Shown: in pieces, positions 1 through 10,183 of the stretch
How the letters are laid out: each line of letters starts with the position of its first letter
Numbering within the stretch: the first letter of the stretch is position 1
NCBI GenBank assembly: GCA_023245865.1
Contig: JAHFJN010000001.1
Location: 973,637-1,037,636, forward strand
Source: Candidatus Peribacteria bacterium
GTDB taxonomy: Bacteria > Patescibacteriota > Gracilibacteria > Peribacterales > Peribacteraceae
DNA length: 64,000 nucleotides
Reading direction: 5' to 3'
The notes under the pieces: generated by a model
Told to the model about the DNA's origin: nothing
Databases searched by the model: none
Seen by the model: the letters and a program-made list of their open reading frames with translations, nothing else
Made by a program: the position numbers and the translations under genes

Positions 1-1030
1 GAAGACCCCCCATTATTGCACTGCAAGCACGGGAAATCAGGGAGTGTCTGACACGTCTGCCCTTGCTGTGCGCAGAAGAAGTCCCCTCCGCCACTCGCAC
101 ACTCCGTCCCGTCACAATCATTGGTACTGGAGTTACTTGAATTTCTCGAACTTCTACTCACACTGCTATTGGATCCTGAACTTAACTGTCCGTTACACCG
201 CATGCACGGATCGACATTCAACGTCTGACATCCTTGCCCGATCTGGCTGCAGAGCACATTCCCGATGATCGTACATTCATTGCCGTTGCATGCTGCAGAG
301 GAAGAGGAACCGGAGAAACCAGAGGAACTGGAAGAATAAGAAGGGCCAGATGAACTGGAGCCCGCGTGATGGAGCGACGAACTGCTCGACGACCCCCCAT
401 TATTGCACTGCAAGCACGGGAAATCAGGGAGTGTCTGACACGTCTGCCCTTGCTGTGCGCAGAAGAAGTCCCCTCCGCCACTCGCACACTCCGTCCCGTC
501 ACAATCATTGGTACTGGAGTTACTTGAATTTCTCGAACTTCTACTCACACTGCTATTGGATCCTGAACTTAACTGTCCGTTACACCGCATGCACGGATCG
601 ACATTCAACGTCTGACATCCTTGCCCGATCTGGCTGCAGAGCACATTCCCGATGATCGTACATTCATTGCCGTTGCATGCTGCAGAGGAAGAGGAACCGG
701 AGAAACCAGAGGAACTGGAAGAATAAGAAGGGCCAGATGAACTGGAGCCCGCGTGATGGAGCGACGAACTGCTCGACGACCCCCCATTGTTGCACTGCAA
801 GCAGGGGAAATCAGGAAGTGTCTGACACGTCTGCCCTTGCTGTGCGCAGAAGAAGTCCCCTCCGCCACTCGCACACTCCATCCCATCACAATCATTGGTA
901 CTGGAGTTACTCGAATTTCTCGAACTTCTACTCACACTGCTATTGGATCCTGAACTTAACTGTCCGTTACACCGCATGCACGGATCGACATTCAACGTCT
1001 GACACCCCTGCCCGATCTGACTGCAGAGCA
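1..1030 (-). repeat. 387-bp tandem DNA repeats inside the giant gene
   Basis: The same sequence recurs with an exact 387-base period (129 codons) at 4, 391 and 778. The first two copies look identical apart from the very edge, and the third differs at a few bases before diverging near 1020. Each unit encodes two six-cysteine modules plus two Ser-rich linkers. The period is a multiple of three, so copy-number change keeps the frame. The array may continue past the window edge. Confidence 0.9.
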
Positions 1031-3692
1031 ACGTCCCGATCGCGGCACAGGCATCGCCGGGACACTGCGCGGAGGAACCCGAAGACTGAGACGACCCCGA
1101 AGAATTATTGGACACCCCCGAGGACACCGAACTATGACTCAGTGATCCTGCCGATGACGACCCTCCTCCCCCGCAGCTGAAGCAGAATTCAGAGTCGTCA
1201 TTGCTGCAGTCGAGCCCCTGCTCGGCACAAACGACATCGGCACCAAAAGAACATGCATCGATCCCATCGCAAATTCCGCTTGAGGATTTTGAGCTTGAAG
1301 AGAGACTGGAAACAGTCGACGACGAGGCGAAGGAAAATGAAAGCGAACTGCTCCGTGAGCTGTAACTCAGCGACTGCGAAGAGCTGCCATTGTTATCGAT
1401 GCAATGGATGCAGGTATCGGGATCGTCAGAAACATCCACGCATGTTGCATTTGTCTGAGCACAGACAAAATCTCCAAATTGTGCGCACTCATCGCCGTGG
1501 CAGCGCTCGGAACTGTCCGAACTATTACCGGATGCAGACGACGAAGAATCGGAAAAATTACTGCTTCGCGAGCTGCGGCTGAGCGAGAACGACGAACTGG
1601 AACCCGCAGGGATGCATCGCTTGCAGGGCGAGGTTGTAAGATTCTCACAGATCAAACCTACTTGCGGACAGAGTGTATCGTTCGCGCATGGGTTCTGGGG
1701 ACACCCGGAAGCGGAAGACGAGGCTGAAGATAATGTGAGAGGACATCGTGCAGGATTTTGCACGCAGGAAACAATTCCATATGGGAGCGTCGGTTGCATG
1801 CCGCAGAGGCCTCCTTTTTTCGAGCAGCACCCCGCATTACTCCCGCACGCCGCGCACGCGCTGCAGCACACTATTGCTTGCGTACAACTATTCGGGCAAC
1901 AGTCGATCACGCCCGGAACCGCATCGCAGGTGTCGCGCGGTTGCCAGACATACGTGCAACCGACAGGAGGTGTATTACATGTGAGTATGGCTGAACAAGC
2001 GGAAGCTGATGAAGACGAGGACGAAGAAGCACTGCTACTTCCACCGACACACTGCATGCAGGTGGGGTAAGGGGCCGGAGCGCACGTTTTACCAACCATG
2101 GAACAGAGCAGAGCTCCGTAGGTGTTGCAGGGATTACTGCCGCATTGCGGATCGATCGATGCCGATGAACTGCTGCGAGAGGACGAAGTCGATGATGAGG
2201 AAGACGAAGACGAGGAGGAAGATGAACGAGAAGATGATGAGGAAGGAGACGAGGAACCTCCGAGGCACCGCATGCAGGGAGCAATCGTCAGCTGCGCGCA
2301 GATACCACCTTGTCCCGCACATGTGGCATCCCCACCTCCTGAGCATTCCGTACCTGTGCATTGGTTACTGCTGGAGGAGGCAGGTCCGCTACTGACGGAG
2401 CTGGATCGGGGACTGCTTGGGGAAGACCCGGAAGAAGGCGAGTTAGCAGAACTGTTGCTCCCACCCGATGATCCTCCCGGCCCATCACCCCCAGGCCCGC
2501 TCGCTCCGGGGCCGGAACCTCCGGGTCCGGTCCCTGCACCTGCTCCGTTTACCCCGACTCCATTGGTACCAACGCCATTGTTGCCCGGTCCTGCACCTGG
2601 GCCACTTCCGTTGCCACTGCTCCCTCCGCAGTAGGCATCGTAATTAAGATTGCACGCCGAGGCGATTGCGCCACAAGAAATATGACAGGTGTGCATAGGC
2701 TGTGCGTCAAGATCGCAGTAAATGCCGTTATCGATCGTCGCCGTATTGGCAGTCCCACCAGGACATGAATAGCCTGTGATTACGTCACAGCAGTCATTGT
2801 AAATATCTCCACACTGTTCACCAGGCAGTGAACAATTTCTTTTGCAATTATTTTTACATTTATCGGTATCCACTGTGTTCCCGTCGTCACACTCTTCAGC
2901 AACGCCTGCACCGTTCGGATTTTGCGTTTTTCCATCCCCACATTTCGTTTTTTTACATTGTGTATTGCATTCACCGAATGTGTCGTTTGAGGCTCCTTTA
3001 TCGCATTCTTCACTATCACCATATCCATTCGTTGCTTGTTTGGTTCCATCTCCACACCAGGTTTTGTGACAATCCGTATTGCATGTTCCGGTATCACTAT
3101 TTATCCCTGTTCCCAAATCGCATTCTTCACCGAGAATGGGAGTTTTAATTTTGTCACCGCAGTATTCATCTTTGCAGTCATGAGTGCAGGCATCGCCATC
3201 CATATTATTGCCGTCATCACACTGTTCGTACAGATACGATGACTCAATACCGTCCCCACAAAAGCCGTATTTGCAGGCATTCGTGCAAGCATCAGCATCG
3301 TTGTTATTGCCATCGTCACATTCTTCTCGTGGTGATTGCACCATGTTGTCGCCACATCGCTCCATCTTACACACATCACTGCAACCATCATTATTTCTCG
3401 TATTGCTGTCGTCACATTCTTCAGGGCTCTCTATTTTACTATCACCGCACACAGCATCACAGGTACAAGCCCCTTGTTTTGTTTTGCAAGAATGACCGGT
3501 GGAACAACTACCTCCGCACGAGGGATCATTCACTCCGCACGCGGTCGACCCCGCAGACACATTCGCGCCGAACCTCGCCATCTTATTAAACTCCTTAGTA
3601 AATTCATTATGAGAAAAATACACTCCGATGCTAAGCACCAAAAGAAGGGAGAGAGTGATATACCTCGTGGATGCTTTAGGAAACTGAGCCAT
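1..3692 (-). CDS. Giant Ser/Cys-rich surface protein (C-terminus outside window)
   Basis: The frame opens at the ATG ending at 3692, 12 bases after the stop of the upstream giant gene, and is still open at base 1, so at least 1,230 residues are seen. Residues 12-26 (ITLSLLLVLSIGVYF) form an N-terminal signal anchor. Residues about 50-290 hold at least six repeats of the Myxococcus cysteine-rich type (CGDG...EECDDGN...DGC). A Gly/Pro-rich stretch follows. The rest is six-cysteine modules (CxGxEC, CxxxG, PCxxC) separated by poly-Ser linkers. The likely role is an exported, disulfide-rich stalk or adhesin. The tight spacing suggests co-transcription with the upstream paralogue. No enzyme domain was seen. 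The function is unknown. Confidence 0.85.
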   Translation of the reverse strand, partial: MAQFPKASTRYITLSLLLVLSIGVYFSHNEFTKEFNKMARFGANVSAGSTACGVNDPSCGGSCSTGHSCKTKQGACTCDAVCGDSKIESPEECDDSNTRNNDGCSDVCKMERCGDNMVQSPREECDDGNNNDADACTNACKYGFCGDGIESSYLYEQCDDGNNMDGDACTHDCKDEYCGDKIKTPILGEECDLGTGINSDTGTCNTDCHKTWCGDGTKQATNGYGDSEECDKGASNDTFGECNTQCKKTKCGDGKTQNPNGAGVAEECDDGNTVDTDKCKNNCKRNCSLPGEQCGDIYNDCCDVITGYSCPGGTANTATIDNGIYCDLDAQPMHTCHISCGAIASACNLNYDAYCGGSSGNGSGPGAGPGNNGVGTNGVGVNGAGAGTGPGGSGPGASGPGGDGPGGSSGGSNSSANSPSSGSSPSSPRSSSVSSGPASSSSNQCTGTECSGGGDATCAGQGGICAQLTIAPCMRCLGGSSSPSSSSSRSSSSSSSSSSSSTSSSRSSSSASIDPQCGSNPCNTYGALLCSMVGKTCAPAPYPTCMQCVGGSSSASSSSSSSASACSAILTCNTPPVGCTYVWQPRDTCDAVPGVIDCCPNSCTQAIVCCSACAACGSNAGCCSKKGGLCGMQPTLPYGIVSCVQNPARCPLTLSSASSSASGCPQNPCANDTLCPQVGLICENLTTSPCKRCIPAGSSSSFSLSRSSRSSNFSDSSSSASGNSSDSSERCHGDECAQFGDFVCAQTNATCVDVSDDPDTCIHCIDNNGSSSQSLSYSSRSSSLSFSFASSSTVSSLSSSSKSSSGICDGIDACSFGADVVCAEQGLDCSNDDSEFCFSCGGGGSSSAGSLSHSSVSSGVSNNSSGSSQSSGSSAQCPGDACAAIGTLLCSQIGQGCQTLNVDPCMRCNGQLSSGSNSSVSRSSRNSSNSSTNDCDGMECASGGGDFFCAQQGQTCQTLPDFPCLQCNNGGSSSSSSLHHAGSSSSGPSYSSSSSGFSGSSSSAACNGNECTIIGNVLCSQIGQGCQTLNVDPCMRCNGQLSSGSNSSVSRSSRNSSNSSTNDCDGTECASGGGDFFCAQQGQTCQTLPDFPCLQCNNGGSSSSSSLHHAGSSSSGPSYSSSSSGFSGSSSSAACNGNECTIIGNVLCSQIGQGCQTLNVDPCMRCNGQLSSGSNSSVSRSSRNSSNSSTNDCDGTECASGGGDFFCAQQGQTCQTLPDFPCLQCNNGGS

Positions 3693-3704
3693 CGATGGCT
3701 CACA

Positions 3705-6700
3705 CTATAGCCTCTTTCTCCGCATAAACGCCACTCCCGCACTCGCGCCCGCCGCGATGATGATAATCGCCTCAGGACCGGTGCTACCGACGGGGGGATG
3801 TTGAATCAATATCGGGTTTGGGTTCGGGTTAGGACGAAGATCACCCGGAGTTCCGAAGAAGGGAATCTCAAACATACTCGCGGGCAGCGCGTCTATCGTC
3901 GTGCTCGCGTGCTCGCTCACGCACGTTGCACTGCAGCCGTCGCCGTCGTTGCGGTTACCGTCATCACAGAGTTCGAGCGGCGTATCGACAATGCTATCTC
4001 CGCACCGTCCCGGCGTGCAATCGGGACGACAGGCGGCGTTTGGAGCTATGGAATTGAGAGCGCCGTTGTCGCAAAGTTCTCCCGCGTCGATTTTTCCATT
4101 GCCACAGAAGGTACCGCGCGCAGCAACCTGCGTACTCTTCACACATGCACCATTGATACAGAGACCACCGGAGCACTCTGTATTATTGGTACAGGCATTG
4201 CACTTTCCCTTCATGCAGAGCCCCGTTGCACACTGATTATCCTGCAAGCAGCCGCAAGTCCCTTGCTGGCAGAGTCCGCTCTTGCACTGATTATTATTGC
4301 GACACGCTTGGCAAACGCTGCGAACACAGAGCCCCGTCCCGCATTGATTGTCCTGCGCGCAAGGCTGGCACACACCGTTGCTGCAGAGGCCGCTCGGGCA
4401 TTGTGCGCTCGTGATGCACTGCGCCAAGCACTCCCCATTGCGGCACGTTTCCCACGCCGCGCAGTCGGTATTGCCTGTGCAGCGAGAAGAGTTTGAGACT
4501 TGGGATGCCACAGCATTTGAACTGAGACTTCCTGCGCACCGCAGACAGGGAGGAACCCCCGTTTGCTCGCATGATTTTCCTTGCAGTCCGCAGAGGTACC
4601 TGCCTCCGAGCGTGCACTCATCGCCGTAACACTGGGTGATCGTGAACGACGCGCTCGAATTGCCGCTGCGAGAACTCCGGGTAAAGGAACTTGCCGAGGA
4701 AGAATGATTCGGCGCGCACCGTCGGCATGGAGGACCTTGCATCAGCTCGCACGTGAGTCCCTGATTGTCGCAGAGCAAGTTTCCTCCATTGATGCATTCC
4801 TGACCCGTGCAGAGAACGGAGGAAAGAGAAGACCCAGAAGAGCCGGACGTTCCGGAAGATCCGGACGAACGAGACGAATGCGAGGTACTGCTCTGCGAAC
4901 TGCTACTCCCATTTACACAGCGCTTACACGGAGAAGTAGGAATTGTTTCACACGTTAATCCCTGATTTTTACACAGTAAATCTCCGATGCATTCATTCCC
5001 CGTGCACAACATCGAGGAAGATGATCCGGATGAACGAGACGAATGCGAAGAAAGAGAAGAAGAGTTACTACTTCCATTCACGCACCGTTTGCACGGAGAA
5101 GTAGGAATTGTTTCACACGTTAATCCCTGATTTTTGCAGAGCAGATCTCCGATGCATTCATTCCCCGTGCAGATCAACGAAGAAGAAGAATGAGAAGAAC
5201 CAGAAGAGCCGGACGTTCCGGAAGATCCGGACGAACGAGAGGAGTGAGAGGAGAGAGAAGAAGAATTACTACTTCCAATCACGCACCGTTTACACGGAGA
5301 AGTAGGAATTGTTTCACACGTGAGCCCCTGATTTTTGCAGAGCAGATCTCCGATGCATTCACTGCCCGTGCACAACATCGAGGAGGATGATCCGGACGAA
5401 CGAGAGGAGTGAGAGGAAGAACTTTGTGAGCTACTACTCCCATTCGTACACCGTTTACACGGAGAAGTAGGAATTGTTTCACACGTGAGCCCCTGATTTT
5501 TGCAGAGCAGATCTCCAATACATTCATTTCCCGTGCACAACATCGAGGAAGATGATCCGGACGAACGAGACGAATGCGAAGAAAGAGATGAAGAGCTACT
5601 ACTCCCATTCACGCATCGTTTGCAGGGTGATGTTGGAATTGTTTCACACGTTAATCCCTGATTTTTACACAATAAATCTCCGATACATTCATTCCCCGTA
5701 CACAACATCGAGGAAGATGATCCGGACGAACGAGACGAATGCGAAGAAAGAGATGAAGAGTTACTGCTTCCAATCACGCACCGCCTGCAGGGTGATGTTG
5801 GAATTGTTTCACATGTGAGTCCCTGATTACCACAGAGCAGATCTCCAATGCATTCTGTGCCCGTACAAGTCATGGTCGAAATAGATGAAGACGAAGAAGG
5901 GGAGCGCGAAGAGGAACTTCGTGAACTGCTGCTCACTATTCCACATTGGAAACATGGATTCGCCGGGAGATTCGTACATGTTTTTCCGATCGATGCGCAG
6001 AGGATATTGCCAAACGTCTCGCATTCATCGCCGCGGCATTGCCCGGGAACGCTGCTGCTGCGGGAACTTCTGCTCAGTGACGATGCTGAACTGCCGCTTC
6101 CCGGTATGCATCGTTTGCAGGGTGGGTTTGGAATAATCTCACACGTAAGCCCTTGATTGCTGCACATCGTATCGTTGTCACATTCGATGCCTATACACAC
6201 TCCGATCGAAAAGGAAGAAGAGGAGCGAGAGGAGGCGGAGGAGCCGGAACTTCTGCTGGATGAGCTCAGTGAGATGCTCACAGAACTGCTGCTACGACTG
6301 TTGCCACTGCTCGCACTGCTACTACCTCCGTTACAGATAAGACAATCGGGGTACGGTGCCGGGCTGCAGGTTTTCCCTACCATGCTGCAGAGCAAGTTTC
6401 CATAGCGGCTGCACTCATCGCCATGGCAACCCGGGGAGACTGAAGATGTGGAAGAAGTGGAAGAAGAGGAGCTGGAGCTTCCACCCCCGAGACATTGGTA
6501 CGTATTATTTGCAGTATTGTGTCCGCACGATTCTCCTTTGGACGGATCGCAACAGAGCCAAGAGTTCCCGTCGGTGGGACCGCAAGAGGTCAAAGGAGGA
6601 GGGTAACAAATATTCACACACCAGTGACAGACACAACCCGGTCCGGTGCCGGGAATCTCACGGCACTGCTGGTACGACTGGCAGCCATTGCCACAGGTGA

Positions 6701-7607
6701 AATGACAATCATCACATTCAGGCGGACCGCCACTCCCCGACGACCCGCTCGATGCTTCCGAACTGGATCCTCCGGATGACCGAGAAGACCCAGAAGAACC
6801 GGAGGAACCCGAAGACCCGGAGGACCCGGATGAACCTGAAGACCCCGAGCTTCCCTGCGAACTGTTCGATCCGCTACTCGAAGGCGAGCTGCCACCCGGA
6901 CCGCCGGGCCCTCCGGGGCCCCCCGGTCCGTCTCCGCTTGGCCCTCCCGGTCCGCCTGGGCCACCGCAACCGGGTCCCGGTACAGGAGTGCTGACGCAAT
7001 AGCCGTTGCTCGGGAGCCCCGTGCACATTCCAACCGCACACGCACTCCCTGTATTACAGGGATTCCCCCCCTGGCAGATCGCAAGCCAACATCCCCCGAG
7101 TCCCGCGCAGGGGTTTCCCCCCGGCCCCCCTGGGCCGCCATCAACGGTGCAGTTCGCATTGGTGCCACAGTCCAAATTCATCGCACCGCACGATGCGTGG
7201 CAGATGTCATCGGTACCGCAGTAGATGCCACCTTTCAGATTCATACTCGAATTATTCGGGCATACGCTCGTTTCGCAACAGTACGACGCACCACCGCAAG
7301 AGCCTCCGACCTGACTGCAAGGTGCGCAGAAACCGAGTCCACTGCATCGTTCATTGGGTCCGCATTCACTCACTAAATTCCAACATTTATTACCACTACA
7401 TGTACCATTCGAACATGTAGGACCATCAAAACAATGAGCCCCGTCAGGCTTACCCAAACAAGTAATACTCACGGGATCAATACCATTCTCTATGAGGGCC
7501 GAACGAATATCCTTTCTCTCATGCCCTCTCGATGACACCCAGAGCGCCAGCAGCACCGCGGCGGCGATGCCGAGAATAACATTGCGACGGAAATAAAATC
7601 CCATCAT
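3705..7607 (-). CDS. Giant Ser/Cys-rich surface protein with C-terminal sorting-like tail
   Basis: The product has 1,300 residues from the ATG at 7607. An upstream in-frame ATG at 7628 is possible, but a TACAGT hexamer lies 7 bases before 7607. In order: a signal anchor (residues about 8-25), Cys-rich segments, a collagen-like GGPGGP stretch, long Ser-Gly linkers, and eleven six-cysteine modules (e.g. CTGNECIGDLLC...PCKRC), several nearly identical. Next come Cys-rich EGF/Dickkopf-like repeats, two Myxococcus-type cysteine repeats (CGDSIVDTPLELCDDGN), and a C-terminal tail TGPEAIIIIAAGASAG ending MRRKRL. The tail has the layout of a cell-surface sorting signal: short motif, hydrophobic helix, Arg/Lys cluster. 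It is a paralogue of the genes at 43555 and 47929. Confidence 0.85.
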   Translation of the reverse strand: MMGFYFRRNVILGIAAAVLLALWVSSRGHERKDIRSALIENGIDPVSITCLGKPDGAHCFDGPTCSNGTCSGNKCWNLVSECGPNERCSGLGFCAPCSQVGGSCGGASYCCETSVCPNNSSMNLKGGIYCGTDDICHASCGAMNLDCGTNANCTVDGGPGGPGGNPCAGLGGCWLAICQGGNPCNTGSACAVGMCTGLPSNGYCVSTPVPGPGCGGPGGPGGPSGDGPGGPGGPGGPGGSSPSSSGSNSSQGSSGSSGSSGSSGSSGSSGSSGSSRSSGGSSSEASSGSSGSGGPPECDDCHFTCGNGCQSYQQCREIPGTGPGCVCHWCVNICYPPPLTSCGPTDGNSWLCCDPSKGESCGHNTANNTYQCLGGGSSSSSSSTSSTSSVSPGCHGDECSRYGNLLCSMVGKTCSPAPYPDCLICNGGSSSASSGNSRSSSSVSISLSSSSRSSGSSASSRSSSSFSIGVCIGIECDNDTMCSNQGLTCEIIPNPPCKRCIPGSGSSASSLSRSSRSSSVPGQCRGDECETFGNILCASIGKTCTNLPANPCFQCGIVSSSSRSSSSRSPSSSSSISTMTCTGTECIGDLLCGNQGLTCETIPTSPCRRCVIGSSNSSSLSSHSSRSSGSSSSMLCTGNECIGDLLCKNQGLTCETIPTSPCKRCVNGSSSSSSLSSHSSRSSGSSSSMLCTGNECIGDLLCKNQGLTCETIPTSPCKRCTNGSSSSQSSSSHSSRSSGSSSSMLCTGSECIGDLLCKNQGLTCETIPTSPCKRCVIGSSNSSSLSSHSSRSSGSSGTSGSSGSSHSSSSLICTGNECIGDLLCKNQGLTCETIPTSPCKRCVNGSSNSSSLSSHSSRSSGSSSSMLCTGNECIGDLLCKNQGLTCETIPTSPCKRCVNGSSSSQSSTSHSSRSSGSSGTSGSSGSSLSSVLCTGQECINGGNLLCDNQGLTCELMQGPPCRRCAPNHSSSASSFTRSSRSGNSSASFTITQCYGDECTLGGRYLCGLQGKSCEQTGVPPCLRCAGSLSSNAVASQVSNSSRCTGNTDCAAWETCRNGECLAQCITSAQCPSGLCSNGVCQPCAQDNQCGTGLCVRSVCQACRNNNQCKSGLCQQGTCGCLQDNQCATGLCMKGKCNACTNNTECSGGLCINGACVKSTQVAARGTFCGNGKIDAGELCDNGALNSIAPNAACRPDCTPGRCGDSIVDTPLELCDDGNRNDGDGCSATCVSEHASTTIDALPASMFEIPFFGTPGDLRPNPNPNPILIQHPPVGSTGPEAIIIIAAGASAGVAFMRRKRL
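4880..5840 (-). repeat. Internal repeats of six-cysteine module plus Ser linker
   Basis: Near-identical stretches encoding NQGLTCETIPTSPCKRC and the linker SSLSSHSSRSSGSS recur at least five times between these positions. Spacing is uneven because the linkers differ in length. They look like recent duplications inside the gene. Confidence 0.8.
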
Positions 7608-7653
7608 TGCAAATACTGTAGCATGCAAGATTTATTTTACCGCAGAGAAAGGC

Positions 7654-8532
7654 CTACTCTGCAATCTTGATCTTTGCTCCCACTTCCGGTTTTGAAAATT
7701 GCAAATATGCGGAACGATACAGCCGCGTGTAACTGTCTTCATTGGGCATCCACTTGCGAAGTAAGTCGATGTCTTTGTTCCGGTACACGACCAGCGCCCC
7801 CGGATCCGTGTCTTTTAGGCTTGAGCCGATCGCCATCTTCTGGCTCACATTTCCGACGATCAGTTTCACGGTGTTGTCGGCTTTATCTGTCTTCGCCTCG
7901 ATCTCCCCCCACTTCTTCGCAACGTCTTTGGTGTAGGTCACCATGTTCCCGAAACGGTCGACGTAACTGAGCACCCACTCGTCTTCCGGGTAATCGGGAA
8001 TAATACTCACCTTGTCCTCGATCAAATCGATCTCATGATCGGGGTGGAGCAGGTAGGCCGTGTAGCTGCTGCGGAATTGTTCGGTGCCTCCGTAGATGAC
8101 GTTCTTGTCATTGTCTAAGTGATACAGCTTCTCGATCTTGTCCTTTACGGTCGCGAGCCCCGCTAAATTCGTCGTGACGATGCGGATGTTGTCGCTCATG
8201 GCGATGTAAAAAGGGCTTCCGTTTTCATGGGTCAGCCGCGGAGCTGCATTGATGAAGATTCCCGTCAGCATTTTTTTAAATTCCGTCTTTGTCTCTTTGC
8301 TGAGGTAGGGCGAATTTTTCGTATTGTCATTCAGTTCAAAAATCAGCCGCAGCATGTGCTCGGTGATACTCTCTCTGCCGTAGATATCGAACTCCCGCCG
8401 CACGCTCTCCAGCGGAAACGAGCGGAAATCCGTCGAAATCAGCGCATCGGCGTCATCTTGGAGAAACGGATTTTTACTGCGTCCGTACGTGTCCGAGAAT
8501 GCGTAAATGCGTCGCAGGGGCATGTAGGCCAT
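7654..8532 (-). CDS. Uncharacterised protein with DUF62-like C-terminal part
   Basis: The product has 292 residues and no signal peptide. Residues about 185-200 read VLSYVDRFGNMVTYT. This resembles the conserved VDRFGN motif of the DUF62 / SAM hydroxide adenosyltransferase family, and NGSPFYIA...DNIRIVTTNL could match the preceding family segment. If so, the protein would act on S-adenosylmethionine, but the usual N-terminal motifs were not recognised, so this is a tentative family hint only. It lies 46 bases downstream of the giant gene's start and reads the same way as gatCA. No clear Shine-Dalgarno sequence precedes it. Confidence 0.5.
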   Translation of the reverse strand: MAYMPLRRIYAFSDTYGRSKNPFLQDDADALISTDFRSFPLESVRREFDIYGRESITEHMLRLIFELNDNTKNSPYLSKETKTEFKKMLTGIFINAAPRLTHENGSPFYIAMSDNIRIVTTNLAGLATVKDKIEKLYHLDNDKNVIYGGTEQFRSSYTAYLLHPDHEIDLIEDKVSIIPDYPEDEWVLSYVDRFGNMVTYTKDVAKKWGEIEAKTDKADNTVKLIVGNVSQKMAIGSSLKDTDPGALVVYRNKDIDLLRKWMPNEDSYTRLYRSAYLQFSKPEVGAKIKIAE

Positions 8533-8665
8533 AAGCGCAAGCGGGAAGCAGGCGCGGGCATGATAGACGAGCGGACGATAAAGTAAAGAAAGTAAGGAAA
8601 GTCCGGAAAGTAATCAAGGTTTTTACCTTCTATACCTCCATTACCTTCGTTACATCCATTACTTT

Positions 8666-10183
8666 TCAAAGCGCTGGCTTGCGTCTCTGCCACTCTGTCG
8701 CCCCCTCATACGCATGTGCGGCACGGAGAATCATTTCTTCTCCCCATTGCGGCCCCATGATTTGTAATCCGATCGGCAACCCCTCGACTGTGCTCGGGGT
8801 GACACTTTTAGCAAAACCACACAGCACGGACATCGCCGGGATCCCCGCCATCACCTGGGCGACTGTGAACACGTCTTCCAAATACATCGCAACCGGGTCG
8901 GCACTATTGGCGCCGATCGTGAATGCCGTATGTGGCGACACCGGTGAAAGCAGAAGATCCACTTTTTGAAAAGCTGCATCAAAATCTTGTTTGATCAATG
9001 TTCGCACTTTCTGTGCTTGCCGGTAGTACGCGTCGAAGTATCCGGCGCTCAGTGCGTAGGTGCCGATCATGATGCGTCGTTTCACTTCGGGGCCAAATCC
9101 CTCGCTTCGTACTTGATGGTAGTAGTCGACGAGATTGTCAGCGCTTTTCACAGTATGCCCATAGCGAATGCCGTCGTACCGCGCCATGTTGCTGCTCACT
9201 TCGCAGGGGCAGAGAACATAGTACGTCGCGACCGCGTACTTGGTGTACGGCAGCGACACATCGACGATCAAAGCTCCGAGTTTTTTCAAGACCTCTGCTG
9301 CATCGCGTACAGCTTTTTCTACTTCCGGGTGAATCCCTTCGATGAAGTATTCTTTTGGGAGACCGATCCGTAGTCCCTTGATCGACTTTTGCAATCCTGC
9401 GCGGTAGTCGGGAACGGGCTGATCGCCGGTCGTGCCATCGAGCGGATCGCGCCCTGCGATGGCTCCGAGTACGACTGCATAGTCCTCCGTGGATTTCGTG
9501 AGTGCCCCTATGGTATCGAGCGTACTTGCCATGCTCATGACGCCAAATCTGCTCGTTCGCCCATAGGTCACGCGCATGCCTGCACATCCACAAAAACTTG
9601 CGGGCTGCCGGATCGATCCTCCCGTGTCTGTCCCAAGCGCAAACATGCATTCATCGGCTGCGACTGCTGCCGCGGACCCACCGGAAGATCCCCCCGCGAC
9701 ACGTGTCGTATCCCACGGATTTTTGGTAACGCCATAGCATGAGGTTTCCGTGGAGGCACCCATTGTGAATTCATCGGTGTTCGTCTTGCCAAGGCTGATC
9801 GCACCGACATTTTTTAATCGTTTGGTCGTTGTCGAGTCGAAGGGCGGGACGTAACTTGCCCCGTGAAGTCCGCCTGAGGCGGACGAAGTGGGGTCGTTCT
9901 GTAACATATTCGAGCATGCGGTCGTGGGCACACCCTCCTCGCAATAGACGTCTTTGGTGAGGTAGGGGATGCCGGTGAGCGGATGGTTGAACACATTTTT
10001 TGTATCTACTTTTTTGGCTTCAATAAGGGCTCTCTCAAAATTCCTATGCACGACGGCATTGAAGTTTTTATCGACCGATTCGATCCGCTTGATGCAGGCT
10101 CTCACGAGCTCCTCGGAGGTGATCTCTTTCTTCTTCAATTTTTCATGGGCCTGCGTAATTGTCAGCGTATGAAGTTCAGCCAT
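8666..10183 (-). CDS. gatA: Glutamyl-tRNA(Gln)/aspartyl-tRNA(Asn) amidotransferase subunit A
   Basis: GatA is the amidase that frees ammonia from glutamine so that misacylated Glu-tRNA(Gln) or Asp-tRNA(Asn) can be amidated. The product has 505 residues. The Ser-cisSer-Lys triad is visible as Lys77 (TKDV), Ser166 (GGSSGGS) and Ser190 (DTGGSIR). The start MAELHTLTI is chosen because it fits the family N-terminus; the frame is open further upstream. It overlaps gatC by 8 bases (ATGGCTGA), suggesting translational coupling. Odd: residues about 99-108 (TSSASGGLHG) are an extra in-frame piece encoded by a short palindrome found elsewhere in the window. gatB is not in the window. Confidence 0.95.
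   Translation of the reverse strand: MAELHTLTITQAHEKLKKKEITSEELVRACIKRIESVDKNFNAVVHRNFERALIEAKKVDTKNVFNHPLTGIPYLTKDVYCEEGVPTTACSNMLQNDPTSSASGGLHGASYVPPFDSTTTKRLKNVGAISLGKTNTDEFTMGASTETSCYGVTKNPWDTTRVAGGSSGGSAAAVAADECMFALGTDTGGSIRQPASFCGCAGMRVTYGRTSRFGVMSMASTLDTIGALTKSTEDYAVVLGAIAGRDPLDGTTGDQPVPDYRAGLQKSIKGLRIGLPKEYFIEGIHPEVEKAVRDAAEVLKKLGALIVDVSLPYTKYAVATYYVLCPCEVSSNMARYDGIRYGHTVKSADNLVDYYHQVRSEGFGPEVKRRIMIGTYALSAGYFDAYYRQAQKVRTLIKQDFDAAFQKVDLLLSPVSPHTAFTIGANSADPVAMYLEDVFTVAQVMAGIPAMSVLCGFAKSVTPSTVEGLPIGLQIMGPQWGEEMILRAAHAYEGATEWQRRKPAL
9868..9884. repeat. TCCGCC-type palindrome inside gatA
   Basis: GTCCGCC-TGA-GGCGGAC is a perfect inverted repeat in the gatA coding sequence. Related TCCGCC/GGCGGA palindromes occur at 13807, 29398, 31275 (23S), 33226 and 34664 (introns) and 41244. 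Confidence 0.85.

Noticed and set aside
218-508. Arg-rich minus-strand open frames at 218-508 and 605-895, and the plus-strand frames across 1-1180
   Set aside because: They are out-of-frame shadows of the repeated giant gene. They repeat with the same 387-base period and show no start signals.
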